Shown here: piece after piece, positions 43,519-51,597 of the stretch
How positions within the stretch are numbered: position 1 is the first letter of the stretch
How the letters are laid out: every line of letters starts with the position of its first letter
Assembly: GCF_023276405.1 (NCBI RefSeq)
Contig: NZ_JALRMO010000001.1
Location: forward strand, 310,001 to 374,000
Reading direction: 5' to 3'
Length of the DNA stretch: 64,000 nt
Source: Paenibacillus hamazuiensis
GTDB taxonomy: Bacteria; Bacillota; Bacilli; Paenibacillales; NBRC-103111
Translations under genes and position numbers: made by a program
Notes under the pieces: model-generated
Databases searched by the model: none
What the model was told of the DNA's origin: nothing
The model's input: the letters and a program-made list of their open reading frames with translations, nothing else

Positions 43519-44580
43519 TTATGGTTTCAGGACAACGTATTCCAATCCGCGTGATTTAGAGGCTGCAGCAATGGCGTCGTTAATTTGGTTCAAGGAATAA
43601 GCCTTAGGTTCAAACGCTTTTAGATTCAATAAGCCCGCCTCAATCATTTTGGCGATGTCCCGAGGCGCCGAGTCGGGGTACATGGAAGAACCCTTGATGT
43701 TCAGCTCCTTCACAAGCGCTGTTAAATACGACACCGGAACATTCGTTATAACGCCGCCGAGGAAAACGGCAGTTCCATGTGGTCGAAGTACGGATAGTCC
43801 GGCCTCGACGAGAGCGGAATTGTCGATAACGCCAACTGCGTCCACAAGAAGATCCGCTTCACCGACTTGTATGGAAAATAGGGAGCTGTAATCCTCAATT
43901 TGATCTGGAAGAGAAACTGTTGTAATACGTTTTGGGTCCAATGCCTCTAATTCGTGCAGTACAGATATGTTTCGTCCGACTGCATAAATTTTGGAGGCAC
44001 CCATAGCGAGAGCGACAAGAACGGAAGCCGTACCTAAATTGCCTGTTGCGCCATTGATCACGACGGACTGCCCTGTTTTGAATTCGCCGCGAAGAAAAGC
44101 TCCGTAGGCAATGCAAAGATAATACATGCATGCCAACTGAGCAGGGTCATTTTCTCCGATGAAATCAATTGGAGTCACGCATTCAACCGGATAAACGGCG
44201 TTTTGCGCAAATGCCCCGTCCTTCCATTGATTCAACAAGTTTTCACAATTCGGTGTCAGCCCAAACCAACCCTTTAAAATACGTTCCGGAGATGCCGAAT
44301 TGTTTCTTGAAGCGATAAGCGGGCTGCAAAAAACTTTCTGCCCAACTTGTATGCCGGTAACATCGTCAGCAATTTCCTCGACGATCCCGATTGCACTTAA
44401 TCCGGGTATGTAAGGAGTCGGGAGCGGAAACGGAAACTGGCCTCCTACAACCAGGTTTGTAAACGATAAGATATGCGTCGATAAGACGCGAACTCGAACA
44501 CTCGCAGCATGCAGTTTGGGCGCTGGGACTTCCTTCACCTCCAGCAGCGATCCTGCTTGATTTAAAATAGCAGCTTGCAC
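43519..44580 (-). CDS. MDR/zinc-type alcohol dehydrogenase family protein (quinone oxidoreductase-like)
   Basis: The 353-residue protein has a GroES-like N-terminal domain and a Rossmann domain with the glycine motif VVINGATGNLGTASVLVALAMGASKIYAVGRN (roughly residues 173-204). The usual catalytic zinc ligands are not evident, so it may be zinc-free. The start is GTG at 44580 after AAGGAGG. It is divergent from the XRE regulator at 44716, with about 135 bases between, and is probably its target. The broken SDR gene follows on the same strand. Confidence 0.85.
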   Translation of the reverse strand: MQAAILNQAGSLLEVKEVPAPKLHAASVRVRVLSTHILSFTNLVVGGQFPFPLPTPYIPGLSAIGIVEEIADDVTGIQVGQKVFCSPLIASRNNSASPERILKGWFGLTPNCENLLNQWKDGAFAQNAVYPVECVTPIDFIGENDPAQLACMYYLCIAYGAFLRGEFKTGQSVVINGATGNLGTASVLVALAMGASKIYAVGRNISVLHELEALDPKRITTVSLPDQIEDYSSLFSIQVGEADLLVDAVGVIDNSALVEAGLSVLRPHGTAVFLGGVITNVPVSYLTALVKELNIKGSSMYPDSAPRDIAKMIEAGLLNLKAFEPKAYSLNQINDAIAAASKSRGLEYVVLKP

Positions 44581-44715
44581 TCGTATTCCTCCTTCGATTT
44601 AGGTTACAATGCTATGGTAAACGATGTTTTTTGCGAGAAGAAGGAGAGCGTTTGTAACAATACAGTCAATAGTGGTATTGGTAGTACCAGTTTTTTTGTT
44701 GGAGGAGGAGAAGCA

Positions 44716-45549
44716 ATGAGTGAGTCCCAAAGACACAAGGAGCTTGCGGATTTTCTAAAAACACGACGTCTACGACTAACTCCGCAAGCTGCAGGATTGC
44801 CGTTTCGAGCTGGAAGTCGACGTACAAAAGGATTGCGCAGAGAAGAGGTTGCCGCATTATCCGGCGTTTCCTTGGCTTGGTACACCTATTTGGAACAAGG
44901 ACGTCCGATTCGCGTATCCGAACAAGTTTTGGAAAGCATAGCAAGAACTTTGCAGCTTGATGTCGAAGAGCGAAACTATATGTTTGTATTGGCCAATCAG
45001 CTGCTGACCGCCACGGCTGTCCCGGAAGAGAACAGGGTTCCTCCTTCATTGCAATTTATGATGGATGAAATGGAGTCCTGCCCTGCTTACCTCATTGATA
45101 ACAGGTGCAATATAATCGCTTGGAATCGATTGGCATGCGAAATTTTCGGGAACTTCCCTGAGATGAATGATCTCGAAAGAAACCTGGTATGGCGGACCTT
45201 TATGGTCCCTGAATATCGTCGTTTATTTGGGGATTGGGAAACGATTGCGAAGAGGCTGCTGGCTCAGTTCCGGATTTATTTTGCTAAAAATATGAACGAC
45301 CAATGGTATAACGAAATGGTGGGAAAATTAAAGCAAAATAGTCCGGAGTTTGCGGAATGGTGGCAACAACATGAAGTATTCGGTATACCTGCAGGAAAGA
45401 AAGAAATTTTTCATTCAAAAGCAGGCCTGCTTTCCTTTATATATCATAGTTTTTCATTAGTTGAACAACAGGAATGGATTCTCACCACATTTATTCCAGA
45501 TCCTAAGACAGATACCGGAGAAAAGTTAAAAAAATTCATAGTGAGCTAA
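44716..45549 (+). CDS. Helix-turn-helix regulator with MmyB-like ligand domain
   Basis: The 277-residue protein has an XRE-type helix-turn-helix (about 10-75; LADFLKTRRLRLTP, GLRREEVAALSGVSLAWYTYLEQGR) and an MmyB-like C-terminal domain (about 105-270) with DNRCNIIAWNRLACEIFGNF and RTFMVPEYRRLFGDWE. Family members often control an adjacent divergent dehydrogenase gene, here the one at 44580. ATG at 44716 follows GGAGGAGGAG. A dyad TGGTA-N7-TACCA (44673-44689) lies just upstream and may be its operator. Confidence 0.9.
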   Translation: MSESQRHKELADFLKTRRLRLTPQAAGLPFRAGSRRTKGLRREEVAALSGVSLAWYTYLEQGRPIRVSEQVLESIARTLQLDVEERNYMFVLANQLLTATAVPEENRVPPSLQFMMDEMESCPAYLIDNRCNIIAWNRLACEIFGNFPEMNDLERNLVWRTFMVPEYRRLFGDWETIAKRLLAQFRIYFAKNMNDQWYNEMVGKLKQNSPEFAEWWQQHEVFGIPAGKKEIFHSKAGLLSFIYHSFSLVEQQEWILTTFIPDPKTDTGEKLKKFIVS

Positions 45550-45624
45550 GCATTAGGGATGTACTTAATAATCAAATCATGCATTAATTTATTTATCAGT
45601 TGAACTCGGAGACGACCTTGGCAA

Positions 45625-45662
45625 GAAAAAACCGCTCGTTTCCCGACAGGGAAACTAAGCGG
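45625..45662 (-). terminator. Rho-independent terminator after the GlxA-like gene
   Basis: On the minus strand CCGCT-TA-GTTTCCC pairs with GGGAAAC-GA-GCGG and is followed by TTTTTTC. It lies about 100 bases beyond the stop. Confidence 0.8.
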
Positions 45663-45760
45663 CAACAAAATACGTTTTTTCAGCCGAGATGTCTGCTTTT
45701 TTCAATTGGTCCAGATTATCACATAATATTGGCCCTTCAAAATTATGACGAACCCCGTTT

Positions 45761-46360
45761 TTAAAACTCAATGTCGTATTCCATATGTTTCGCCGTGGCT
45801 TGGGCAACTTCCGTTCCGAGCAGCCTGCGCACCACGTGAAACGCCATGTGGATGCCGGCCGAAATGCCCGCCGAGCTGATGATGTTCCCCTGATCGACGT
45901 ATTTCACGTTGTCCAGCATCGTGACCGCCTGAAAGTTTTCCCTCATCCAAGGGATGCTTGCCCAGTGCGTCGTTGCTTGCTTGCCGTCCAGCAGCCCGGC
46001 CTTCGCCAGCAGGAACGCTCCCGTGCAGACGGATGTCATCAGCTCCACCTGCTCCATCCGGCCGCGGATCCAGGAGATGACCTTGTCGTTATGCAGCTCC
46101 CTACGCGTGCCCTGGCCGCCGGGGATAACAAGAATGTCGTAGTCCGGCGCGTTTTCCAGGCTGTAATCGGGAATGACTTTCAGACCGTTTCTTGCCGTAA
46201 TCACCTGTCCGGACTCGGAAAAGGTAGTGACCTTAAAAGGCTGGAATTGTTCCGGCTTGCCGCGGTGCAGTACCGTAACCGCAAACACCTCGAACGGACC
46301 GGCAAAGTCCAATACCTCCACATCATCGAACAAAAAAATGCCCACTTTCCGCTGATGCAT
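45761..46360 (-). CDS. DJ-1/PfpI family protein (GlxA/isonitrile hydratase-like)
   Basis: The 199-residue protein has the DJ-1/PfpI fold: GIFLFDDVEVLDFAGPFEVF at the N terminus, ILVIPGGQGTR in the middle and a nucleophile elbow SVCTGAFLLAKAGLLDG with Cys near residue 111. This layout is found in isonitrile hydratases and in the N-terminal halves of GlxA regulators, but the AraC domain is absent. ATG at 46360 follows GGGAGG. It is followed by a terminator at 45625, so it is probably monocistronic. Substrate unknown. Confidence 0.85.
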   Translation of the reverse strand: MHQRKVGIFLFDDVEVLDFAGPFEVFAVTVLHRGKPEQFQPFKVTTFSESGQVITARNGLKVIPDYSLENAPDYDILVIPGGQGTRRELHNDKVISWIRGRMEQVELMTSVCTGAFLLAKAGLLDGKQATTHWASIPWMRENFQAVTMLDNVKYVDQGNIISSAGISAGIHMAFHVVRRLLGTEVAQATAKHMEYDIEF

Positions 46361-46389
46361 TCAAGTTTCCTCCCAATCGATTCGTTATG

Positions 46390-46725
46390 TTACCAGCTCC
46401 AGTAGCCGTCTTTCCAGCCGAAGTATTCGAATAAGGCGACGATCGCCGATTTCTTGACTCCGCTTAGCGACCGCTCGGTGCAAGGGGAATCCGGCTTGAA
46501 ACCGAGCTTCCTCGCGGTCTGCAAGGTCGATTCCGTCAAGTTGTTCGTAATGTCCGCTTGATTGAAGCAGGGCGGGGAAATATACGCCTGCAAGGAACGA
46601 TCCAAAATGAGCCGGGTATTGTTCGGCGGTTTGACCTCGACCTGTACGGCGAACATGGCGATAAGAACGATAAAGAGCGCTATAGCGGTGCCCAAGAGAA
46701 TACGGAGTTGTACGGTGTTCGTCAT
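46390..46725 (-). CDS. Small membrane-anchored hypothetical protein
   Basis: The 111-residue protein has one N-terminal membrane helix (about 8-27; LLGTAIALFIVLIAMFAV) and an outside-facing polar domain with two Cys (PPCFNQAD and SPCTERSL), which could form a disulfide. RBS GGCAGGAAG precedes ATG 46725. I do not recognise a family. It starts 30 bases upstream of the GlxA-like gene on the same strand and may be co-transcribed with it. Confidence 0.65.
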   Translation of the reverse strand: MTNTVQLRILLGTAIALFIVLIAMFAVQVEVKPPNNTRLILDRSLQAYISPPCFNQADITNNLTESTLQTARKLGFKPDSPCTERSLSGVKKSAIVALFEYFGWKDGYWSW

Positions 46726-46916
46726 TAAGCTTCCTGCCTGTTCCTATTTACGAATATTCCAAATGTCGTTTGCCGACTGCTTTTCTTATCTAAACATAAT
46801 TTGCGGCGAAAAGCTATGACTCCGAAGAGCTATTTCGAGAGAAGCCGTATTGAAGGCAACCGGACGAGTGCCGCACCGTATGAATACATAACAAATCAAC
46901 GGATGGAGGGAAGCGG

Positions 46917-47759
46917 ATGCTCCGATTTTTGCAAAAAACGTACGAAGCCTGGATCGATTACCCGCAAAGGGAAGGGGCGCTTATAGCCGGAACGTATGTC
47001 GTCGAACATGTTTTGGGCGAAGGCAGCTACGGGATTACGTATTTGTGCCGGGATGTGCGGTCGGGCATCCGGGTGGCGGTCAAGATGGCCCGTCCCAGCA
47101 AAGGCGCCCTCGGAGAGCGGCTGCTGGCGCGGGAAGCGGAGGTACTGGGTAGCCTGCGGTATCCGGGAATTCCCCATTTCATCGAGATGATCCGCTCCGG
47201 CAAGAAACGGTATTTGGTTTCGGAGTATGTCGAGGGGCTGACGATGGAACAGTTGATTTTCGAACAAGGTAAGGTGTTTGACGAATCGGACGTTCTTGAG
47301 TGGACGCTCCGCTTGCTGGAGCTTGTTCGGCACGTTCATGAGAAAGGTTATGCGCACCTGGACATTCGGATTCCGAATGTGATCGTAAGGGGAGAACGGC
47401 TTGCATTGATCGATTTCGGGCTGGCGAGGAGGATGGGCGAAGAGATCGGGCCTGAGCTGTGCCGGTTTTGGCAGGAAGGCTTGCGGATAACGGCGGATGC
47501 GGAGAAAGATTTGTACGATATCGGCCATTTTATGCTGTTTATGCTGTATTCGTCGTATGACGGGCCTTGTGAGCGGAGTGGATGGAGCGGACGGCATAAC
47601 GCCGGCAAGCGGGAGTCCGGGTGGCAGGACGAGCTTACGCTTACACCCGGGGTAAGGCGAATCCTGCGAAAGCTGCTGCAGATCGATCCGCCTTACGGGG
47701 AAGTCCGGCAGCTCACCGCCGACTTGCGGAACGTGCTCGCAGGCAATCAGCTGGAGTAG
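46917..47759 (+). CDS. Serine/threonine protein kinase-like protein
   Basis: The 280-residue protein has a kinase-fold N-terminal lobe with glycine loop LGEGSYGITYL and VAVKMARP, and a C-lobe with HLDIRIPNVIV where typical kinases have HRDLKPxN, followed by DFGLARR. The catalytic Asp and the DFG are kept, so activity is possible. No membrane segment or sensor domain is present. ATG at 46917 follows GGAGGGAAG. It overlaps the convergent small gene at 47747 by 13 bases. Target unknown. Confidence 0.8.
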   Translation: MLRFLQKTYEAWIDYPQREGALIAGTYVVEHVLGEGSYGITYLCRDVRSGIRVAVKMARPSKGALGERLLAREAEVLGSLRYPGIPHFIEMIRSGKKRYLVSEYVEGLTMEQLIFEQGKVFDESDVLEWTLRLLELVRHVHEKGYAHLDIRIPNVIVRGERLALIDFGLARRMGEEIGPELCRFWQEGLRITADAEKDLYDIGHFMLFMLYSSYDGPCERSGWSGRHNAGKRESGWQDELTLTPGVRRILRKLLQIDPPYGEVRQLTADLRNVLAGNQLE

Positions 47760-47929
47760 CTGTGCCGCTTGTTTTTATAGTAGGAATGTCCGTGGTGATT
47801 GTGCCTGTAACCGGCGTCGGAAGAATGCTTCGGATACATGGGCCGGTGGCCCGAGCTGCTGCGGCGATACGAAGAGTGTTTGGAGTGCTGGATGGAATGA
47901 AGGAATTTCTTTAGGAAATGCCTGAACAT
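47747..47929 (-). CDS. Small basic His/Ser-rich protein
   Basis: The 60-residue protein is rich in His, Ser, Tyr and basic residues (HSIQHSKHSSYRRSSSGH, then YRHNHHGHSYYKNKRHSYSS). GGGAGG is placed 7 bases before ATG 47929, which favours a real gene. It faces and overlaps the kinase gene's end. No family is recognised with certainty. It may be a spore or coat-type or nucleic-acid-binding small protein, which is only a guess. Confidence 0.5.
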   Translation of the reverse strand: MFRHFLKKFLHSIQHSKHSSYRRSSSGHRPMYPKHSSDAGYRHNHHGHSYYKNKRHSYSS

Positions 47930-48292
47930 ATACGATCCCTCCCAAATAAAACGTTAGTATTTTCTACGGATGAAAAGCTTTGCGGTTTCGCTGGAGGGAA
48001 GTATGCAAGCGGTTATTTCAATTTGCGCCATATTCCAGTGGGGCTAGCGGCTTTACTGAGCTCTGTCCTCGTTAGCTTAGGGAACATCTTGTACTTGGAG
48101 TTAAGCCGCCCCCGCTCGGGTACCATCGATTTCATTATATTGCACCTGCATCTCTTGCCGAATAGAACGATGGGTAAATCGGTCGATAACGGGACATCAC
48201 TCAAGAACCGTGACGATCACAGATACTCATTGGATGTTAAAAAAGATGACCCTGTACAATGCAGGAATCATCTCCTAAGTGGTTTTGAGTTA
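47930..48292. other. Intergenic region with no supported gene
   Basis: Short frames exist in several directions but none has a ribosome site or a recognisable family. It may hold remnants of a decayed gene, since the adjacent lipoprotein fragment is also broken. Confidence 0.35.
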
Positions 48293-48525
48293 TTAAAATT
48301 TGATTTTGTTTTTGATTTTGCTCCCACAGCCGCAAATGATCGTATGTTTCAAATTTTTTATCGGCTGGTGGCACATAAGGCATACACTTTGATGAAGCGA
48401 ATCGTTCAGCTTCATCGTTTCCTCCTTACTCGACGCCGCTCCGCCTGGAGTATTGGATGTCCCTGCTCCGTCGCTGCATGCGGACATCAAAGCAAGCACG
48501 CATCCCAAAACCAACATTTTTTCAT
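48293..48525 (-). pseudogene. Frameshifted short lipoprotein gene
   Basis: An ATG at 48525 follows GGAGAAGATGG and would read MKK, but the run of six A's puts the following lipoprotein signal LVLGCVLALMSAC out of frame; one more A would restore it. The downstream frame (ATG 48517) has no ribosome site at a good distance. After EETMKLNDSLHQ the sequence no longer looks like a typical lipoprotein. A sequencing error or a real pseudogene are both possible. Confidence 0.4.
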
Positions 48526-48558
48526 ACCATCTTCTCCTATGACCCCAAACGGCTTGGG

Positions 48559-49092
48559 TTACTTGATTTCCCCTGTTGCCATGAGAACGGCTCTCCCCAG
48601 CGTATGGCTCAGCATGGTGAATCCCAAGAGAGCCGGCGTGGCGTTAGGGTCGACGCCGATATTCTCGACATCCAGCGCATGAACGACAAAATAATACCGA
48701 TGAGGACCGTGCCCCGCCGGAGGCGCCGCACCGATAAACCGTCCGAGCCGCAAATCGTTCGGCAGCTGCAAGGCGCCTTGCGGCAAGCCGCTGCCATGCT
48801 CGTCGCCTGCACCGGTCGGCAGTTCGGTGACGCCCGCAGGGATGTTGATGACGGCCCAGTGCCACAAGCCCGATCCGGTCGGGGCATCCGGGTCATAAGC
48901 GGTTACGGCGAAACTCTTCGTCCCTTCGGGCGCACCCGACCATTTCAAATGGGGCGAAAGATCTTTGCCCCCCTCCACTCCTGACATCCCCGAGTATTGC
49001 TGGGGCGGTAGAGGAAGTCCCTCCGCAATGTCATTACTCGTCACCTGAAAGGCTGCGACTTCCGGCAATTTGGCAAATGGATTGTTGCTCAC
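48559..49092 (-). CDS. YbhB/YbcL family Raf kinase inhibitor-like protein
   Basis: The 177-residue protein has the PEBP fold signatures: LSPHLKWSGAPEGTKSFAV, then YDPDAPTGSGLWHWAVINIP (about 66-85) and GPHRYYFVVHALD (about 128-140). These proteins bind small ligands; their role in bacteria is poorly defined. The start is GTG at 49092 after AAAGGAGGT. It diverges from a FadR-type regulator gene; an inverted repeat CGATTAT-N7-ATAATCG (49124-49144) sits just upstream of it and could bind the regulator. Confidence 0.92.
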   Translation of the reverse strand: MSNNPFAKLPEVAAFQVTSNDIAEGLPLPPQQYSGMSGVEGGKDLSPHLKWSGAPEGTKSFAVTAYDPDAPTGSGLWHWAVINIPAGVTELPTGAGDEHGSGLPQGALQLPNDLRLGRFIGAAPPAGHGPHRYYFVVHALDVENIGVDPNATPALLGFTMLSHTLGRAVLMATGEIK

Positions 49093-49123
49093 TGTAAATT
49101 ACCTCCTTTTTTCTGATACAATT

Positions 49124-49144
49124 CGATTATATTCATAATAATCG
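49124..49144 (-). promoter_or_regulatory. Inverted repeat in the divergent YbhB-GntR intergenic region
   Basis: CGATTAT and ATAATCG are perfectly inverted with a 7-base spacer, 32 bases from the GTG of the YbhB-like gene. The neighbouring GntR-family protein is the obvious candidate to bind it, which is inference. A TATAAT at 49233 could serve the regulator gene. Confidence 0.4.
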
Positions 49145-49269
49145 ATTTTGTAAATACAAAACGTTTATTTGACTTATTATCGAATTATCTCCTTGTTTTT
49201 TTATAGATTTCGGTGTACATTATTTAAACGTGTATAATCCCGATGTGCATGAAGGATGGTGTCGGCTTC

Positions 49270-49935
49270 ATGGCCAAAAGAAACGGTTCGTCCACATTAA
49301 GCGAAAATGTCACAAAGAAACTGCAGTCCGATATTCTGGCAGGACAATATGAACCGGGCTCTCCATTAATCGTTTCGGAATTAGCCAAAGGGTTCGATGT
49401 CTCGGTTGCCGTCGTACGGGAAGCACTGACCCGGCTCGCGACCCATGGCCTCGTTTTACAAAATCCGAATCACGGATTTTCAGTGAAGACGGCGTCGGAA
49501 GAAGAACTGAATAGCATCGTCGAGGCGCGGTTGATCAACGAATCCGCAGCATTACGCCTGTCCATCGCCCATGGCGATCTCACGTGGGAATCCCATGTAA
49601 TCGCCGTTCACCACAAATTATCGCAAACGGCCGAGTACGAGGAAGTGAATCAAAAGCTTGCCGTTCGCGAAGAGTGGTCCGACATCCACCGTCAATTCCA
49701 TTACCAACTTATCGCCGCTTGTCCAAATCCGGTTCTCCTCGATATCTGCAGACGCCTTTGGGATTTGAGCGAATTTTATCGACATTGGTCATTCCAGCAG
49801 CAGCCGACTCGCGATGGCCGCGCCGAACATAAGGCATTGACAGATGCCGTTCTTAGCCGCGACAGTGTTCGCGCCGTCGAGATTTTTAGAACGCACATCA
49901 AACTCACCGCGGATAACCTGTTTGATAACCGGTAA
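49270..49935 (+). CDS. GntR-family regulator, FadR (FCD) type
   Basis: The protein of about 221 residues has a winged helix (about 5-70; LQSDILAGQYEPGSPLIVSELAKGFDVSVAVVREALTRLATHGLV) and an all-helical FCD ligand domain (about 80-215) with metal-ligand residues expected in WSDIHRQFHYQLIAACPN and ALTDAVLSRD. ATG at 49270 follows AAGGATGG; ATGs at 49243 and 49249 are alternatives. It is divergent from the YbhB-like gene. Ligand unknown. Confidence 0.88.
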   Translation: MAKRNGSSTLSENVTKKLQSDILAGQYEPGSPLIVSELAKGFDVSVAVVREALTRLATHGLVLQNPNHGFSVKTASEEELNSIVEARLINESAALRLSIAHGDLTWESHVIAVHHKLSQTAEYEEVNQKLAVREEWSDIHRQFHYQLIAACPNPVLLDICRRLWDLSEFYRHWSFQQQPTRDGRAEHKALTDAVLSRDSVRAVEIFRTHIKLTADNLFDNR

Positions 49936-50003
49936 GCGGACTATGTTTGCAAACCCCCGCCTTTAGCCGAAACAATGACAGGCAAGCGGCAAATAAAAAA
50001 AAG

Positions 50004-50037
50004 AAGCAGTTTGCGCTATGGCAACTGCTTTTTTTTT
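50004..50037 (+). terminator. Rho-independent terminator after the GntR/FadR gene
   Basis: AAGCAGTTTGC and GCAACTGCTT form the stem, followed by nine T's. Confidence 0.85.
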
Positions 50038-50080
50038 ACTCAGGTTTCTTAACTGAAATTCAAAACAGTTTAAAAACAAG

Positions 50081-50123
50081 AAAAATCCCCCTGCAGCAGC
50101 CTCATAGCGTTGCTGCGGGGGGG
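50081..50123 (-). terminator. Rho-independent terminator of greA
   Basis: On the minus strand CCCCCGCAGCA pairs with TGCTGCAGGGGG across the loop ACGCTATGAGGC, followed by ATTTTT. It lies 36 bases after the greA stop. Confidence 0.85.
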
Positions 50124-50158
50124 ACTAAATAAAATTTCGGGATTTCCGGGGATTGCTT

Positions 50159-50638
50159 CTATAGGGCTTTGATCTCGAGCAGCTCGTATTGAATGACTCC
50201 CATGGGAGCGTCCACGCGGATGATGTCTCCCGCTTTTTTACCAAGAAGCTCTTTGCCGAGGGGACTTTCATAGGAAATTTTGTTCTCGTTAACGTTGGCT
50301 TCCGCGGGGCCGACGATCTGGTATTCGATTTTCTCCGCGAATTCCACGTCGTTCAAAACGACGACGGATCCGACGCTCACTTCGTTCGAACTCACGCTGC
50401 CGGCTTCGACGACGCGTGCGTTTTTCAGCATGCGTTCCAACGTCTGGATTCGCGTCTCCATGAACGCCTGATCTTCTTTGGCCGAGTGATATTCGCTGTT
50501 CTCTTTCAAATCTCCGTAGCTGATCGCGACCTTGAGCCTCTCTGCCAGCTCTCTGCGCTTCACGGTTTTCAGCTCCTGCAGCTCTTCCTCAATTTTCTTC
50601 AAGCCTTCCGGCGTCAAAATCGTTTGTTCATTTTTCAC
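50159..50638 (-). CDS. greA: Transcription elongation factor GreA
   Basis: The 159-residue protein has an N-terminal coiled coil (about 8-75; GLKKIEEELQELKTVKRRELAERLK, AISYGDLKENSEYHSAKEDQ) with the acidic tip motif YGDLKENSEY, and a C-terminal FKBP-like domain (SYESPLGKELLGKKAGD). GreA enters the RNA polymerase secondary channel and triggers cleavage of backtracked RNA. The start is GTG at 50638 after AGGAGTGG; extending to 50716 would add unrelated residues. Confidence 0.95.
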   Translation of the reverse strand: MKNEQTILTPEGLKKIEEELQELKTVKRRELAERLKVAISYGDLKENSEYHSAKEDQAFMETRIQTLERMLKNARVVEAGSVSSNEVSVGSVVVLNDVEFAEKIEYQIVGPAEANVNENKISYESPLGKELLGKKAGDIIRVDAPMGVIQYELLEIKAL

Positions 50639-50890
50639 GACGTTACCACTCCTAGTTTTGGACCTATATATACATTTTACCCAATATCGGCCGCGTTGCA
50701 ACCGGGATTCGCGCATTCATAATTTCAGGCTGGGCCCATCCTCCATATGAATCGTTTTTATTTCAACAAAAAAATGTGTGTCAAAAAATTGATCAAAAGT
50801 TGAAAATTTTATGAACGAAAACGCTTTATTTGTGGTATACTGAATATACTAAGAAGCAGGTTAATTATTTTGCGGGGAAGTGAATCATTT

Positions 50891-51148
50891 ATGGCAACCA
50901 AGACGACAGCCAAACTGCAAACCGAACGGGAAGGAAAATCGCTGTTCTCGGCGATGAAGATCGGCGCATGGGCGGCCCTGTGCATTGGCGTGGCGTTGTG
51001 CCTCGTTAATATCAACGACTTCAGCGACCATAATGCATCGCTCATGTCCGGTATCGGCTTTATGGTGGGCAGCGTATTCATCTATACGATCGGCACCGCG
51101 ATAGATCTGGTGCATAAGCGGAACGCGGGTTCATCCGAAACGGAGTAA
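50891..51148 (+). CDS. Small two-helix membrane protein
   Basis: The 85-residue protein has two predicted membrane helices (about 28-45 and 55-75; IGAWAALCIGVALCLVNI and MSGIGFMVGSVFIYTIGTAI). ATG at 50891 follows GCGGGGAAGTGA; a start at 50870 is less supported. A TATACT lies near 50838. It ends at a strong terminator and is probably a single-gene unit. Family not recognised. Confidence 0.7.
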   Translation: MATKTTAKLQTEREGKSLFSAMKIGAWAALCIGVALCLVNINDFSDHNASLMSGIGFMVGSVFIYTIGTAIDLVHKRNAGSSETE

Positions 51149-51178
51149 CGCCCATACGCCAAGGCGGCACGATCAACA

Positions 51179-51215
51179 GGAAGCTGTTTCCAACAGGAAA
51201 CGGCTTCTTTTTTTT
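51179..51215 (+). terminator. Rho-independent terminator after the small membrane protein gene
   Basis: GGAAGCTGTTTCC-AACA-GGAAACGGCTTC forms the stem-loop, followed by eight T's. Confidence 0.9.
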
Positions 51216-51597
51216 GTTGAAGCCTCGTCATAGGCTTTGTCAACAGGTAAGTCAACAATTTACCATCCCCCTGGCTGTTCCAGGAGACTCGGGTTAAGTC
51301 ACGGCCCGAACGCTGATCTTAAGCTGTAACGGTTGTGACAGAGCATATTTAGCTCAAAATACCGTATTCAGATTCTAAACGGTTGCCAGGCATATATCCC
51401 TCTTTTTGTCCAATTGCGTCGAAACGTTGAACAAATTTTTACGGAAATAAGGCATTATAATGAGCAATTTGTTAACACACCCCACAACGGAAGCCGAACA
51501 TGATATAGTCTTTCCCAAAGGCATAGAACACTGTGATAAATATCATATGCAAACGGAAAAGAGATTTAGCATAGTGTACTTGGGAGATGAGATTCAT
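51216..51597. repeat. Intergenic region with 70 bp repeat copy 2
   Basis: Bases 51291-51360 are the reverse complement of 7401-7470, with 22 identical bases (51291-51312, GGGTTAAGTCACGGCCCGAACG, given here only by position and key part) and matching spacing through the CTGTAACGG segment. AAACGG at 51378 resembles the TAACGG units. The rest is the qox leader. Although an open frame runs from 51460, it has no ribosome site until 51598. Confidence 0.6.

Noticed and set aside
47918-48682. Plus-strand frame of 254 codons across 47.9-48.7 kb
   Set aside because: It crosses intergenic sequence and lies antisense to the lipoprotein remnant and the YbhB-like gene; no ribosome site and no domain.
51460-51597. 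N-terminal extension of the quinol oxidase subunit II frame
   Set aside because: The extra 46 residues precede a clear lipoprotein signal and have no ribosome site; ATG 51598 has one.
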